Below, piece after piece: positions 22,520 through 30,562 of a stretch of DNA of 38,040 nucleotides; the stretch's first letter is position 1, and each line of letters opens with the position of its first letter. The translations under genes and the position numbers were made by a program. The stretch comes from Chloroflexota bacterium. Its GTDB lineage: Bacteria > Chloroflexota > Anaerolineae > Anaerolineales > Villigracilaceae. Below the pieces are notes generated by a model that saw only the letters and a list, made by a program, of their open reading frames with translations, was not told where the DNA came from and did not search any database. Where the stretch lies: the NCBI GenBank assembly GCA_029782225.1, contig JAKOVF010000031.1, positions 1 to 38,040 of the forward strand, read 5' to 3'.

Positions 22520-23932
22520 ATGATATTTCGTTCTCTGCGAAACCGCCTGATTTTCAGTCATATTTTGCCGGCGTTACTCATCATTCCCATTATGGGTGCC
22601 GCAATGGTTTATGTGTTGGAAACACGCCTCCTGCTTCCAGCCGTCTACAGCAATTTGGCAAAGGAGGCCAAGCTCATCGCCGAGATCACTCGTAATCAGC
22701 CCGTTTTCTGGCAGGACCGCGGAGCAGCTCAAGAGCTGGTGAATGGCGTCAGTCCATATCTAAATGGAAGGGTCTCATTGGTGACCATCGATGGACATCT
22801 GCTTGCCTCCAGCGACCTGGCTGCTGATGGGACGAACACGTCGTTGGTTGAATTACCGGATCTGAACGGCGTCCGGCAGGGCGATGTAGTTGAGCTGCAG
22901 AGCGGACCACTCGCTGAAGCAATCGCTCCAGTCTACGATCTGAGCGGTCAGCCCATTGGTGTTGTCCGCATGACGACCCGCGTGGTTACGGTTTCAGACG
23001 AAATCTATCAACTCCGCTACCTGCTCGGGCTGATCCTCTTGCTGGGCGTACTGGCAGGGATCGGCCTGGGATCCTATCTGGCGTTCGGGATCAACCGGTC
23101 CGTCCAGCGCGTGACGCGTTCGATCCAGGCACTGGCACAGGGCGACTGGCAGGCACACGTCGAGGAACAAGGTCCAGATGAGCTGCGCCTCCTGGCAGGG
23201 GCGGTAAATACACTGGTGGACAAATTGCACAGTCTCGAAAAGGCGCGGCGACAATTGCTGGCCAACCTGGTGCACGAGCTTGGGCGTCCCCTGGGTGCCA
23301 TTCGTTCCGCCATTCAGGCATTGCTTCACGGCGCGGATAAGGATTCGCAGCTATCCAGTGATCTATTAACGGGTCTGGATGATGAGACCGTCCGCCTGCG
23401 TCACCTGCTCGATGATCTGGCAGGATTGCACGATCAGGTCCTGGGGAAACTCGAGTTGAATCGATCCGCGGTCCCACTGAATGACTGGCTGCTCGGTACC
23501 CTGTCGCCCTGGGAGGCGGCGGCCCGGCAGAAGGGACTGTCGTGGGTCGTGGATGCGCCATCGATTCTGCCGCGAGTACTGATGGATCCGGACCGCATGG
23601 CGCAGGCCGTTGGCAATATTCTCAGCAACGCCATCAAGTTCACCCCTGCGGGAGGACAGGTTTCCACGACCGTAAAATTCGAGGATCATGAATTATCGGT
23701 ACAGGTGGCAGATAATGGAGCGGATATCCCGCCGGATGAACAGGAAAAGATCTTTCAGCCCTTTTACCGCGGGAGCCAGGGACGCCGCATCGTGGAAGGC
23801 ATGGGATTGGGGTTGAGTATTGCCCGCGATATTGTCCTGGCACATGGGGGGGAAATCCACCTGGAAAGTGCGCCTCGAGCCGATACCCGCTTCACACTTC
23901 GCATTCCTGCAGAGGTTGTGCCCGAGGCGTAG
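22520..23932 (+). CDS. Sensor histidine kinase
   Basis: 470 residues with TM1 at about 12-33, a periplasmic sensor region of about 130 residues and TM2 at about 165-190. A HAMP domain (NRSVQRVTRSIQALAQGDWQ) follows. The dimerisation helix has the H-box LVHELGRPLGAIR (His252; GRP replaces the usual RTP). The HATPase domain has the N-box NILSNAIKFTP, G1 ADNGADIP and G2 GMGLGLSIA. It should phosphorylate the preceding regulator in response to an envelope signal. The periplasmic domain has no recognised ligand motif. No terminator is seen between it and the spacer before htrA. Confidence 0.93.
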   Translation: MIFRSLRNRLIFSHILPALLIIPIMGAAMVYVLETRLLLPAVYSNLAKEAKLIAEITRNQPVFWQDRGAAQELVNGVSPYLNGRVSLVTIDGHLLASSDLAADGTNTSLVELPDLNGVRQGDVVELQSGPLAEAIAPVYDLSGQPIGVVRMTTRVVTVSDEIYQLRYLLGLILLLGVLAGIGLGSYLAFGINRSVQRVTRSIQALAQGDWQAHVEEQGPDELRLLAGAVNTLVDKLHSLEKARRQLLANLVHELGRPLGAIRSAIQALLHGADKDSQLSSDLLTGLDDETVRLRHLLDDLAGLHDQVLGKLELNRSAVPLNDWLLGTLSPWEAAARQKGLSWVVDAPSILPRVLMDPDRMAQAVGNILSNAIKFTPAGGQVSTTVKFEDHELSVQVADNGADIPPDEQEKIFQPFYRGSQGRRIVEGMGLGLSIARDIVLAHGGEIHLESAPRADTRFTLRIPAEVVPEA

Positions 23933-23948
23933 ATCATCTCCAAACCCT

Positions 23949-23987
23949 TAAGGTAACCATAAGGTTCGCTTATTCTCCTCATAAAGT
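23949..23987 (+). promoter_or_regulatory. Four 6-mers at exact 11-bp period upstream of htrA (TAAGGT boxes)
   Basis: TAAGGT at 23949, TAAGGT at 23960, TATTCT at 23971 and TAAAGT at 23982, each starting 11 bases after the last. The first two are identical. Tandem 6-mers with 5-base spacers are the known form of PhoP/OmpR-type boxes. The array ends 83 bases before the htrA ATG. TATTCT at 23971 with TTAAGG at 23948 (17-bp spacing) could also be a weak promoter overlapping the array. Confidence 0.55.
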
Positions 23988-24070
23988 CAAAAAGGGACAC
24001 AGCGCGTATGATACGCGTTGTATCCTTCCAGGTTCGATCTGGATCATACGATTGCGAAAAGGAGAAAATT

Positions 24071-25705
24071 ATGAACAAGCGAACTATTTCAGTCTCATTA
24101 CTGGTTGTCCTTGCGATGCTCGCCCTCACAGCCTGTGGAACTTCAGCGCTGTTTGCAGGTCATCCCACAACCAATAATCAAAGCCTCGCTGCATCTGCTC
24201 CCGCGGTGGCAGCCCCAACGCAAGGGACGCTGCCTTCCGGGGCCGCAAATGACCTTCTCTCTGCCTATCAGGGGACACTGGAAAACACCTATGCCGCTGT
24301 CAGCCCGTCTGTGGTGAATATCCGTGTCGTGTCGAAAGTGACCTCTTCAAGTTCCGGTAACACACAGATACCCGGCTTTCCCTTCTTTAACCAGCCACAG
24401 GGACAGCAGCCTCAACAGCAGTTTCAAAGTGCGCTGGGTTCGGGCTTTGTGTGGGACCAGAAGGGCGACATCGTGACCAATAACCATGTGGTGAACGGCG
24501 CCGATAAGATCGAAGTGACTTTCAGCGACGGGACGATTGTCCCTGCCACCCTGGTTGGCGCTGATCCGGACAGCGACCTGGCAGTGATCAAGGTGGACGT
24601 TCAGGCCTCGCAGCTGCATCCGGTTCAGATGGCCGATTCGAGCTCTGTCAAAGTCGGGGAACTGGCGATTGCGATCGGGAATCCGTTTGGGCTTGAAGGC
24701 ACCATGACCACCGGCATCATCAGTGGTGTTGGGCGCTCGCTTCCGGCAGACGAGACATCCGCTCAGTCCTACACGATCCCAGATATCATTCAGACCGATG
24801 CGCCCATCAACCCGGGCAACTCCGGTGGTGTTCTGATCGATACGCAGGGACAGGTGCTGGGCGTAACTTCTGCCATTGAGTCGCCTGTACAGGCCAATGC
24901 GGGCATCGGCTTCGCCATTCCTTCTGCAATTGTGAACAATGTTGTTCCAGCCTTGATCAAAGATGGCAAGTACGTTCATTCGTGGCTGGGCATCAGCGGC
25001 ACTACTCTCGTCCCCGATCTGGCGAAAGCGATGAACCTTGATACAGGTCAACGGGGTGCCTTAGTTGAAGAGATCCTGCCCAACAGCCCTGCCGAGCAAG
25101 CCGGGTTGAAAGGCAGCAGCCAGCAGGTCACCATTGACGGGCAGACTGCCACCGTTGGCGGCGATGTGATCACGGCCATTGACAACCAGCCAGTTCTTCA
25201 AATGGATGACATCATTGCATACCTGGCTCGCAGCACCCGGGTGGATCAGAAGGTAACCCTGACGATCCTGCGGGATGGAAAGCAGCAAACCGTGGACGTA
25301 ACACTGGCAGCCCGCCCTTCGGCAGATACCCGTAACAACGCGAATTCAAATTCGCCATCTGTCGCACAGGGCATCCACCTGGGAATTCTCGGAACAACCG
25401 TAGATGATTCGATCGCCAAAGAAATGAATCTTCCGAATGGGCAGCAGGGTGTGCTGGTGGAGCAGGTCCAACCCGGCAGTCTGGCCGAGAAAGGCGGCCT
25501 GCAGGGTGGGACGAAAACGGTCACCCTCAACGGGCAGCAGGTGATGGTGGGCGGCGATATTATCACGGCCATCGACGGACAGGGCATCACAAGTATTGAT
25601 GAGTTGAAATCTGCCCTTGCCCGGTATCCAGCGGATCACGAATTTACCCTTACGATCCTGAGGAATGGCACGGAGAATCAAGTCACAATCCAGCCAGGCC
25701 AATAA
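24071..25705 (+). CDS. HtrA/DegP-type serine protease, lipoprotein with two PDZ domains
   Basis: 544 residues from ATG 24071 (AAAAGGAG at 24057-24064). The lipobox is LTAC (Cys22), and a low-complexity linker follows. The trypsin-like domain has the triad His139 (TNNHVV), Asp169 (DSDLAVI) and Ser251 (NPGNSGGVLI). Two PDZ domains follow (about 310-405 and 435-544). Each contains the pattern GxxxTVGGDVITAIDxQ, and they are near-repeats of each other. HtrA proteases degrade or refold damaged envelope proteins. The spacing and box array suggest control by the upstream two-component pair, as in the CssRS or MprAB systems. A strong UUCG hairpin follows the gene. Confidence 0.93.
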   Translation: MNKRTISVSLLVVLAMLALTACGTSALFAGHPTTNNQSLAASAPAVAAPTQGTLPSGAANDLLSAYQGTLENTYAAVSPSVVNIRVVSKVTSSSSGNTQIPGFPFFNQPQGQQPQQQFQSALGSGFVWDQKGDIVTNNHVVNGADKIEVTFSDGTIVPATLVGADPDSDLAVIKVDVQASQLHPVQMADSSSVKVGELAIAIGNPFGLEGTMTTGIISGVGRSLPADETSAQSYTIPDIIQTDAPINPGNSGGVLIDTQGQVLGVTSAIESPVQANAGIGFAIPSAIVNNVVPALIKDGKYVHSWLGISGTTLVPDLAKAMNLDTGQRGALVEEILPNSPAEQAGLKGSSQQVTIDGQTATVGGDVITAIDNQPVLQMDDIIAYLARSTRVDQKVTLTILRDGKQQTVDVTLAARPSADTRNNANSNSPSVAQGIHLGILGTTVDDSIAKEMNLPNGQQGVLVEQVQPGSLAEKGGLQGGTKTVTLNGQQVMVGGDIITAIDGQGITSIDELKSALARYPADHEFTLTILRNGTENQVTIQPGQ

Positions 25706-25739
25706 CGACCCGCTCATAGCAACTGCAAGAATTAATGAA

Positions 25740-25771
25740 GCACATGGACAGCCTTCGGGTTGTCCATGTGC
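25740..25771 (+). terminator. Long hairpin with UUCG tetraloop downstream of htrA
   Basis: GCACATGGACA (25740-25750) pairs with its complement at 25761-25771. The inner pairs close a CC-TTCG-GG tetraloop, giving a 14-bp stem. There is no T-run, so it may stabilise the 3' end rather than terminate by itself. Confidence 0.6.
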
Positions 25772-25845
25772 CTGTTAAATAAGCCTGCTCAATACCCGCC
25801 CCCAGCCGCCCGCAAGGGCAGGTAAGCAATCTCCTCGGCCCTAAT

Positions 25846-25880
25846 GTCATTGCGAGGGCGTTAGCCCGAAGCAATCTCCC
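25846..25880. repeat. GTCATTGCGAG...GAAGCAATC dispersed repeat, copy 1
   Basis: GTCATTGCGAGGGCGTTAGC then CCGAAGCAATCTCCC. Further copies are at 32398-32433 (inverted), 34432-34540 (head-to-head pair) and 37582-37618. This repeat type is widespread in bacterial genomes. The spacer 25706-25983 otherwise shows no gene. Confidence 0.75.
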
Positions 25881-25983
25881 TTTAAACGGAAGACTTTTCT
25901 CTACGGGTGTTCCCCGCGTAATGGGAGACTACTTCATCACACCGTCCTGCGCTCGGTGCAGGGGGAATGCTCGTGGCTGGAAC

Positions 25984-26514
25984 TCAAACTTTCGCTCTCT
26001 GGACGTGAAACTCCTGGTCCACCTTCCATTTACGACGCAATTTTAGCAAACGCGCCAGTACAACTCCAGGATGACTGTGAGTCTGGCTCTCTTCCGATTC
26101 ATATTTCAGGATCGCGTATTCTTCCACTCTCGACGCCACCATTTGCCCTGTGTCTGTCTCATGGACGAGGTGGGGCACTGGGTCTGTTTCTCGCTCGGCC
26201 CAGGAGAGAACTAGATATGCCATTTCACATTTTTGCGGAAACGGACAGCGCATCGCCGAAAATAAGTTGATCTCATTCCCCAGGGGATCGAGCGCCGTAC
26301 CGGGCGAAACAATGATCGAGTTGGCAGGACCTTCAGTGATAGAGACTTCGAGTCCTGAGACAATCCCACTACCGTGGCAGTTCAAATTATGCAGTCTCAT
26401 CCGTTCCCTGAAGTAGCTTTGCTCGGTCTGGAGGTCGGCTGCCGTCAAAACCTGACCGGCGAAATAGTTTACGCGCTTAAGATAAAGTGGGATTTCAATG
26501 TTTTTCTTGTTCAT
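25984..26514 (-). CDS. Conserved protein with RVNYFAGQVLTAADL-type N-terminal domain
   Basis: A 176-residue soluble protein. The N-terminal block RVNYFAGQVLTAADLQTEQ followed by YFRERMRLHNLNCHGSGIVSG recurs in many proteins encoded near contractile-injection or phage-tail-like clusters and in stand-alone genes. It often heads larger baseplate-associated proteins. Here it stands alone, with a beta-rich middle (IIVSPGTALDPLGNEI) and a basic tail. No other injection-system gene is seen nearby. The family link is from memory of the motif. Function unknown. It lies 34 bases after the SRPBCC gene on the same strand and is likely co-transcribed with it. Confidence 0.6.
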   Translation of the reverse strand: MNKKNIEIPLYLKRVNYFAGQVLTAADLQTEQSYFRERMRLHNLNCHGSGIVSGLEVSITEGPANSIIVSPGTALDPLGNEINLFSAMRCPFPQKCEMAYLVLSWAERETDPVPHLVHETDTGQMVASRVEEYAILKYESEESQTHSHPGVVLARLLKLRRKWKVDQEFHVQRAKV

Positions 26515-26548
26515 ATGAGGACCTTGATGTTGGACATTCCCAGGGCCG

Positions 26549-26986
26549 TTACGCGGCTTGTTCTGCCTGGGCCTTTAGCGCCCGGTTCATTTCTTCAAAA
26601 CCGCGCTGTGTATCAGTATCCAATCCCTTGGCGAATAGCGGCACAAGCAAGCCTGTGAAGATTTCACGCTGAACGAAACGAATGCGATTTGTTCCGAGTG
26701 GCTCGATGGTGAAGATATGTTCGCCGTCAAATAGTCCAGCGATCAGCAGACGACCTATCCAGCGCAACTCACGGTTCGGCTCGGCTTTGAGGACAGTTGG
26801 CCGGAAGGTCATGCCATTCGCCCCGGAAGGCTGGATGTTGACTTCCAACCGCTGCCCCACCTTGGCGTTTCCACTGGCTCGACGGATAAATGGGTTCCAT
26901 TGTGGAAAATGCGCAAAATCGGTAAGAAGTTGCCACACTCGTTCAGCCGAAGCCTCAATTTCAATTTCGCTGCGAAGTTCCTTCAT
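26549..26986 (-). CDS. SRPBCC-domain protein (START/polyketide cyclase-like)
   Basis: 145 residues. It opens with IEIEASAERVWQLLTDFAHFPQWNPFI, the typical first strand and helix of the SRPBCC fold. It then has EPNRELRWIGR, FDGEHIFTIEPLGTNRIRFVQRE and a long C-terminal helix. The fold makes a hydrophobic pocket for lipids or aromatic compounds; many members have no known ligand. It is in the middle of a minus-strand run of three genes (27649 to 25984). Confidence 0.85.
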   Translation of the reverse strand: MKELRSEIEIEASAERVWQLLTDFAHFPQWNPFIRRASGNAKVGQRLEVNIQPSGANGMTFRPTVLKAEPNRELRWIGRLLIAGLFDGEHIFTIEPLGTNRIRFVQREIFTGLLVPLFAKGLDTDTQRGFEEMNRALKAQAEQAA

Positions 26987-27007
26987 TATTCGTTCCTTCT
27001 GATCGAC

Positions 27008-27649
27008 TCAAAAATCCAGGTAATAATCGCTCGTCAACTCAAGGAACTCTGGAGGTGAGGAAGGCCATTCCTTGATAAAAGGCTTTTCCATGAAGTATCC
27101 GGCATGGACGTGGCGACTGGCCCCCAGGACGCTCGCAATAAAATCCTCATCCATCTCGCGAAACACCATATACAGTTCATCCTTCACGGGATACCTGCAG
27201 ATGCTCATTTCTATCTCGATCAAATGATCAATCGTTTTTGGCAATGTGTATCTTTTTACATCCAAAATATAAATATCACGGTATCTGCGTCCGATAACCT
27301 CAGGCAGATTCAATTGCAGATCGTGATCGTATGTATCGGCAACATCCAGCCATCTACGATTCTGATATGGATGATCGGATAATATGTTGAAGGGTATGCC
27401 TTTGCGATAGTAGGCCGTTGCATCATCACCCAGATCTTCCCGATACACAAACCAATAATCATCGTTCGTGAACACCAGAATGCCACACCTGAAATAGCGA
27501 TAAAGCACCCTGCCAAAATAATTCTCTGAACAATCCACGGCTCCGAGCAGTATCTCCTCGGGGTTAAGCAGATAGTTGTTTTTGAACCTGTCGAATGCCT
27601 CCCGAAATTGCGGGCTTATATTGATGTAAGGTTTGAAATCATTGTTCAT
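27008..27649 (-). CDS. Hypothetical protein, low-GC, soluble
   Basis: A 213-residue, Tyr- and Asp-rich protein with no recognised family. It contains GIPFNILSDHP and RYRDIYILDVKRYTLPKTI and has no signal peptide or TM segment. The strand pattern (ILVFTNDDYWFVY and RDIYILDVKRYTL) hints at a PH-like or other small beta domain, but this is only an impression. Its base composition is visibly AT-richer than its neighbours, a possible sign of transfer. The ATG at 27649 follows a weak GAGG. The downstream SRPBCC gene starts 21 bases after its stop. Confidence 0.55.
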   Translation of the reverse strand: MNNDFKPYINISPQFREAFDRFKNNYLLNPEEILLGAVDCSENYFGRVLYRYFRCGILVFTNDDYWFVYREDLGDDATAYYRKGIPFNILSDHPYQNRRWLDVADTYDHDLQLNLPEVIGRRYRDIYILDVKRYTLPKTIDHLIEIEMSICRYPVKDELYMVFREMDEDFIASVLGASRHVHAGYFMEKPFIKEWPSSPPEFLELTSDYYLDF

Positions 27650-27981
27650 AGGGCGCCTCGGTCTGCATACTCATTTTATCGTGAACTGAAATCTGCGCGC
27701 AGGTCTACTGTACTCGGTAGGGCTCCAAGTTTCCCGAGCGCCAGGATTCCTGCTGCTCCCCGCCCGCAGATTATAGCTGCCCCACCACATTGACCTTCGG
27801 CATCATAGTTCACCCTTGAACGCCCCTCCCTGCGGTCGCAGCACGGATATTATGGGATATCGTCCCCTTGTGGGCTACCAGCCGCGCTTGGCGCAGGTCC
27901 CGCGATAGGGGGAAGCTATCGTGATGCGCCACGATGCGCGCTACCGAAGGGCAAGTCTTTCATTTACAGCCAACATTAACT
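27650..27981. other. Intergenic region without a gene
   Basis: 332 bases between two minus-strand genes. It holds short hairpins (for example CGATAG/CTATCG near 27902-27920) and GC-rich repeat-like sequence, and no convincing ORF. It may be one flank of the repeat unit around the DUF559 gene. Confidence 0.5.
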
Positions 27982-28341
27982 TCACTGTTGCTTCTCCAGC
28001 GCATACATGATGGCAAGTATAACGCCTTCAATATTATTCATTACATCGCTATTCCAAAAGCGAATCACCTTGTAGCCTTGCGATTCAAGATACCTGGTTC
28101 GTTCTGTATCATATTCCTCATGCTCCACATGCTGACTGCCGTCCAGTTCAATGATCAGTTTAGATTTTGGCGAGCAGAAATCTGGAATGTAATTTCCAAT
28201 AGCATGTTGTCTTCGAAAGTTGACTCCAAGTTGGTCGTTGCGAATCCGTGACCACAGTTTTCCTTCGGCAGGAGTGAGTTCCTTTCGTAATTCGATGGCA
28301 TGGGTTCTGGTGGTTGGATTGCTTCTGGGCGGGCGCGGCAT
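27982..28341 (-). CDS. DUF559 endonuclease-domain protein (Vsr-like fold)
   Basis: A 119-residue protein that is almost wholly one DUF559 domain. It shows the KELTPAEGKLWSRIRNDQLG helix, FRRQHAIGNYIPDF, the acidic strand KLIIELDGSQH with the predicted catalytic Asp/Glu, the DTERTRYLESQGYKVIRFWN segment, and a final helix. It is related to the very-short-patch-repair nuclease fold. Whether it cuts DNA is unknown. ATG 28341 is chosen over a GTG at 28380 because GGAGGGGAAGA lies just before it, and the longer form would be coded by a palindrome (28356-28396). Such genes are often found inside dispersed repeats. Confidence 0.8.
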   Translation of the reverse strand: MPRPPRSNPTTRTHAIELRKELTPAEGKLWSRIRNDQLGVNFRRQHAIGNYIPDFCSPKSKLIIELDGSQHVEHEEYDTERTRYLESQGYKVIRFWNSDVMNNIEGVILAIMYALEKQQ

Positions 28342-28355
28342 TCTTCCCCTCCTAG

Positions 28356-28396
28356 CCTCCCCAATTGCGACGGAGAGCACGTCGAAATTGGGGAGG
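28356..28396. repeat. CCTCCCCAATT palindrome upstream of the DUF559 gene
   Basis: CCTCCCCAATT (28356-28366) and AATTGGGGAGG (28386-28396), with inner CGACG/CGTCG pairing. It lies 14 bases before the DUF559 start codon on the minus strand. Confidence 0.75.
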
Positions 28397-28464
28397 GACC
28401 GTTGCTTTTGAAATCAAAATTCTAGAAACATGGTCTCGTTTCATCGTTAATCTCAATTATCAGT

Positions 28465-28516
28465 TCTCCCCCAAATTCCGTGCTTTTCGGCATTTGGGGG
28501 AGATGTCCGAAGGACA
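28465..28516. repeat. TCTCCCCCAAAT palindrome plus TGTCCGAAGGACA hairpin
   Basis: A 12-bp perfect inverted repeat (28465-28476 / 28492-28503), followed by TGTCC-GAA-GGACA (28504-28516) and GAGGGGGC. It resembles the element at 28356-28396 in its CCCC-AAAT / ATTT-GGGG core, and with it brackets the upstream side of the DUF559 gene. Confidence 0.7.
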
Positions 28517-28571
28517 GAGGGGGCTACGTAGATTTCGTTACAAAGCGCGCGAAACCAGGCCTGTTCAGTTC

Positions 28572-29093
28572 TCATTCTGCCCGACGGCTTTCGCTCACAT
28601 GCCCCGGCAGATCCCAGGCTTCCGCGAGAATCGTCTTCCCTTCAAGCCTGGGCATATATTCCCACCGATCACCATTTCCCCTGACCGCCTCTCCCTTTTC
28701 CACGACCTGGCCCTGCTCGTCCAAAATCGTGATCACCACCTTTGTGACCAGCACGTTATCACTGGCCTCGACCAAAATTCGCCCATCTCGCTTCTCGATG
28801 CAATGGATCACTGGCGGACGGAGCCAGTCCGAGAGCGCGACGTTGTAGGCGGTGAGACCTGTGCCTTTTGCCAGCCCGGAATAAATTGGCTTTTCCTTCG
28901 CGGCCCAGCGTGCATGGGCTGCTGCCCGCCGAAAGCGCTCCTGGTGGTCTTTCTGCCGCTTGCTGAACGTCCTGCCGCTGAAATCCGGGGCGCCGCTCAC
29001 CCAGGTGGTCCCATCGGGCATCGAGCGGAATACCAGGTTACCGATCATGCCTTTCAATCCTTCCAGCAGTTGATTTGTCCTTACTTTGGCCAT
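28572..29093 (-). CDS. Conserved hypothetical protein (MAKVRTNxLLEGLKGMIGNLV type)
   Basis: A 173-residue protein. The opening MAKVRTNQLLEGLKGMIGN, then VSGAPDFSGRTFSKRQKDHQ, is a pattern seen in a family of small proteins of unknown role across several phyla. The C-terminal part (about 90-165) is beta-rich with ITILDEQGQVVEKGEAV and WEYMPRLEGK, suggesting a small Ig-like or carbohydrate-binding-like sandwich. It has no signal peptide. GGAGG precedes the ATG at 29093. The TAAGGT array at 29147-29185 lies 54 bases upstream of the start and could control this gene or the divergent one. Confidence 0.6.
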   Translation of the reverse strand: MAKVRTNQLLEGLKGMIGNLVFRSMPDGTTWVSGAPDFSGRTFSKRQKDHQERFRRAAAHARWAAKEKPIYSGLAKGTGLTAYNVALSDWLRPPVIHCIEKRDGRILVEASDNVLVTKVVITILDEQGQVVEKGEAVRGNGDRWEYMPRLEGKTILAEAWDLPGHVSESRRAE

Positions 29094-29146
29094 GTCTTCC
29101 TCCGATATTCCTATACGGAAGCTTCGCTCACGCGAGCAGAATCGTA

Positions 29147-29185
29147 TAAGGTTTGTATAAGGTGGGTATATGGTTCCTATATCCT
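29147..29185 (+). promoter_or_regulatory. Second TAAGGT array with exact 11-bp period
   Basis: TAAGGT at 29147, TAAGGT at 29158, TATGGT at 29169 and TATCCT at 29180, each 11 bases apart. The first two boxes are identical to the first two before htrA, and the period and box number are the same. Orientation points to the plus-strand gene at 29422, 237 bases away. A further phased pair, TGTAA at 29340 and 29351, lies closer to that gene. The 29094-29421 spacer holds no other gene. Confidence 0.55.
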
Positions 29186-29421
29186 CGTCGGTTATTGATC
29201 AGTGTGCTGCTGCCTGCGAACCGTGAACATTCGCCAGACGGGATATTCCTGTATACCCCCGCGGGTTCGACGGCCAGTATAGCCGGATGCGCCGCAAAAT
29301 TGCCTTACAGAACTTTTAGCTGGCCGGTCTTCTCCCGAATGTAAACCGATTGTAAGCTGTGACCGCAGGGTCTCATAGTAAAACAGACAATACAGACTTC
29401 GCAGCAAGGTGGTAAATCAAC

Positions 29422-30483
29422 ATGAATGAGACCTGGTTACGCTGGAAAGCACGGATTGGTTCACTCAAATCACTGGCAGTTATTATCCTCATTTTCGTGA
29501 TCGCTCTGGGGTTGGCGACCTTCCAGAACTTCTGGCGGGCGCTGCAAAACCCACAGGGGACTCAGCCTGCGGGCATCAGTCAGCTTGTGACAAATCAGAT
29601 CGGCAGGGACAGGTTCATCACCGTATCGGGCCTGGCAGCCTATCAATTGAGCTACCACGAAACGGAGAACGGCAGCCTGACCGCGCTGATCTACCCGCTG
29701 ATTGACGAGCAGCGGAAGGACGTCATCTTTGTCCGCACCACGCGTACCGAGCTGATGGATGCTGAGGATGCCGAGGTCACTGTATCCGGCCTGACGCAGT
29801 CGGCTCCGTCCGATCTGCGCGACCTGATCCAAAAAGATATGGCCGATATCAACTCGGCTGGCTTTGCAACCACCGACTCACTTTACATCGAGCAGGGCCG
29901 CGAACCGGGGGACGTGTCTACGTACCTGCTTCAGGGCCTGGGGCTGGGTCTGGTTCTCCTGCTGTGTGTGAGCACATTCTTCTTTCCGGCAACGGTGTTT
30001 CACGTCCAGCCTTTGCAGCCGATCTCTGCGGGCCAGGAAGTACGCAGTGTGACGCGGGCAACGGGTCTCTTTCAGCAGTTGACAGCGATCGAGCCTACGC
30101 TGGAGTTCGGCAGGACCACGCGCAGATTTGAAAATGCGGCTGCAAATCTCTTCACGGTAGAACAAAGATGGATGGGAGTCTACATTCATTTCGTTTTCAC
30201 CCGCCGCATGTATGGAGTCCAGGTCTCAAAGCAGGAATCGGACTGGGCCGTGATCGTCAAACCGATGCAGGTGGTTGCGCTGGAACCCGGCAAATTATAT
30301 GGCTGGCGTGATCGCTGGGCCGTATCCTGCCGCTATCGGGATGCCAACGAGAAAGAGCAAACATTGCTCATCGCCTTCGAGACCTCGGCCGCGCAGGCAA
30401 CTTATGTCAATTATCTGCGCAGCAAAGGCTACGCAGTCAGCACCGGCGAGTACCCGGTCACCAGCGTACAGTCCTGGGCATAG
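29422..30483 (+). CDS. Membrane protein with two TM segments, unknown function
   Basis: 353 residues. TM1 is at about 16-35 (SLAVIILIFVIALGLATF) and TM2 at about 168-190 (LLQGLGLGLVLLLCVSTFFF), separated by an extracytoplasmic domain of about 130 residues that contains DRFITVSGLAAYQLSY and an acidic DAEDAEVTVSGL repeat. The cytoplasmic C-terminal domain (about 200-353) includes WAVIVKPMQVVALEPGKLYGW. No family is recognised. AAGGTGG lies 12 bases before the ATG. A bidirectional terminator follows at 30518. The upstream region has the second TAAGGT array, so it may belong to the same envelope-stress regulon as htrA. Confidence 0.7.
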   Translation: MNETWLRWKARIGSLKSLAVIILIFVIALGLATFQNFWRALQNPQGTQPAGISQLVTNQIGRDRFITVSGLAAYQLSYHETENGSLTALIYPLIDEQRKDVIFVRTTRTELMDAEDAEVTVSGLTQSAPSDLRDLIQKDMADINSAGFATTDSLYIEQGREPGDVSTYLLQGLGLGLVLLLCVSTFFFPATVFHVQPLQPISAGQEVRSVTRATGLFQQLTAIEPTLEFGRTTRRFENAAANLFTVEQRWMGVYIHFVFTRRMYGVQVSKQESDWAVIVKPMQVVALEPGKLYGWRDRWAVSCRYRDANEKEQTLLIAFETSAAQATYVNYLRSKGYAVSTGEYPVTSVQSWA

Positions 30484-30517
30484 CCAAAAGCATCGATCAC
30501 CTTTTATCTAAATCCAC

Positions 30518-30545
30518 AAAACCGCATCATCCGATGCGGTTTTTC
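30518..30545. terminator. Bidirectional intrinsic terminator
   Basis: AAAACCGCATC (30518-30528), loop ATCC, GATGCGGTTTT (30533-30543), then TC. The stem is 11 bp with A-rich and T-rich ends, so it can serve the plus-strand membrane protein gene and the minus-strand small-protein gene. Confidence 0.85.
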
Positions 30546-30562
30546 ATTGATGGTGGAATCTC

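Noticed and set aside
23991..24017. Operator CGCGTA-tga-TACGCG (24003-24017) before htrA
   Set aside because: A 6-bp-arm palindrome is present, but it is short and has no second copy in the window, so it is not listed as a separate feature.
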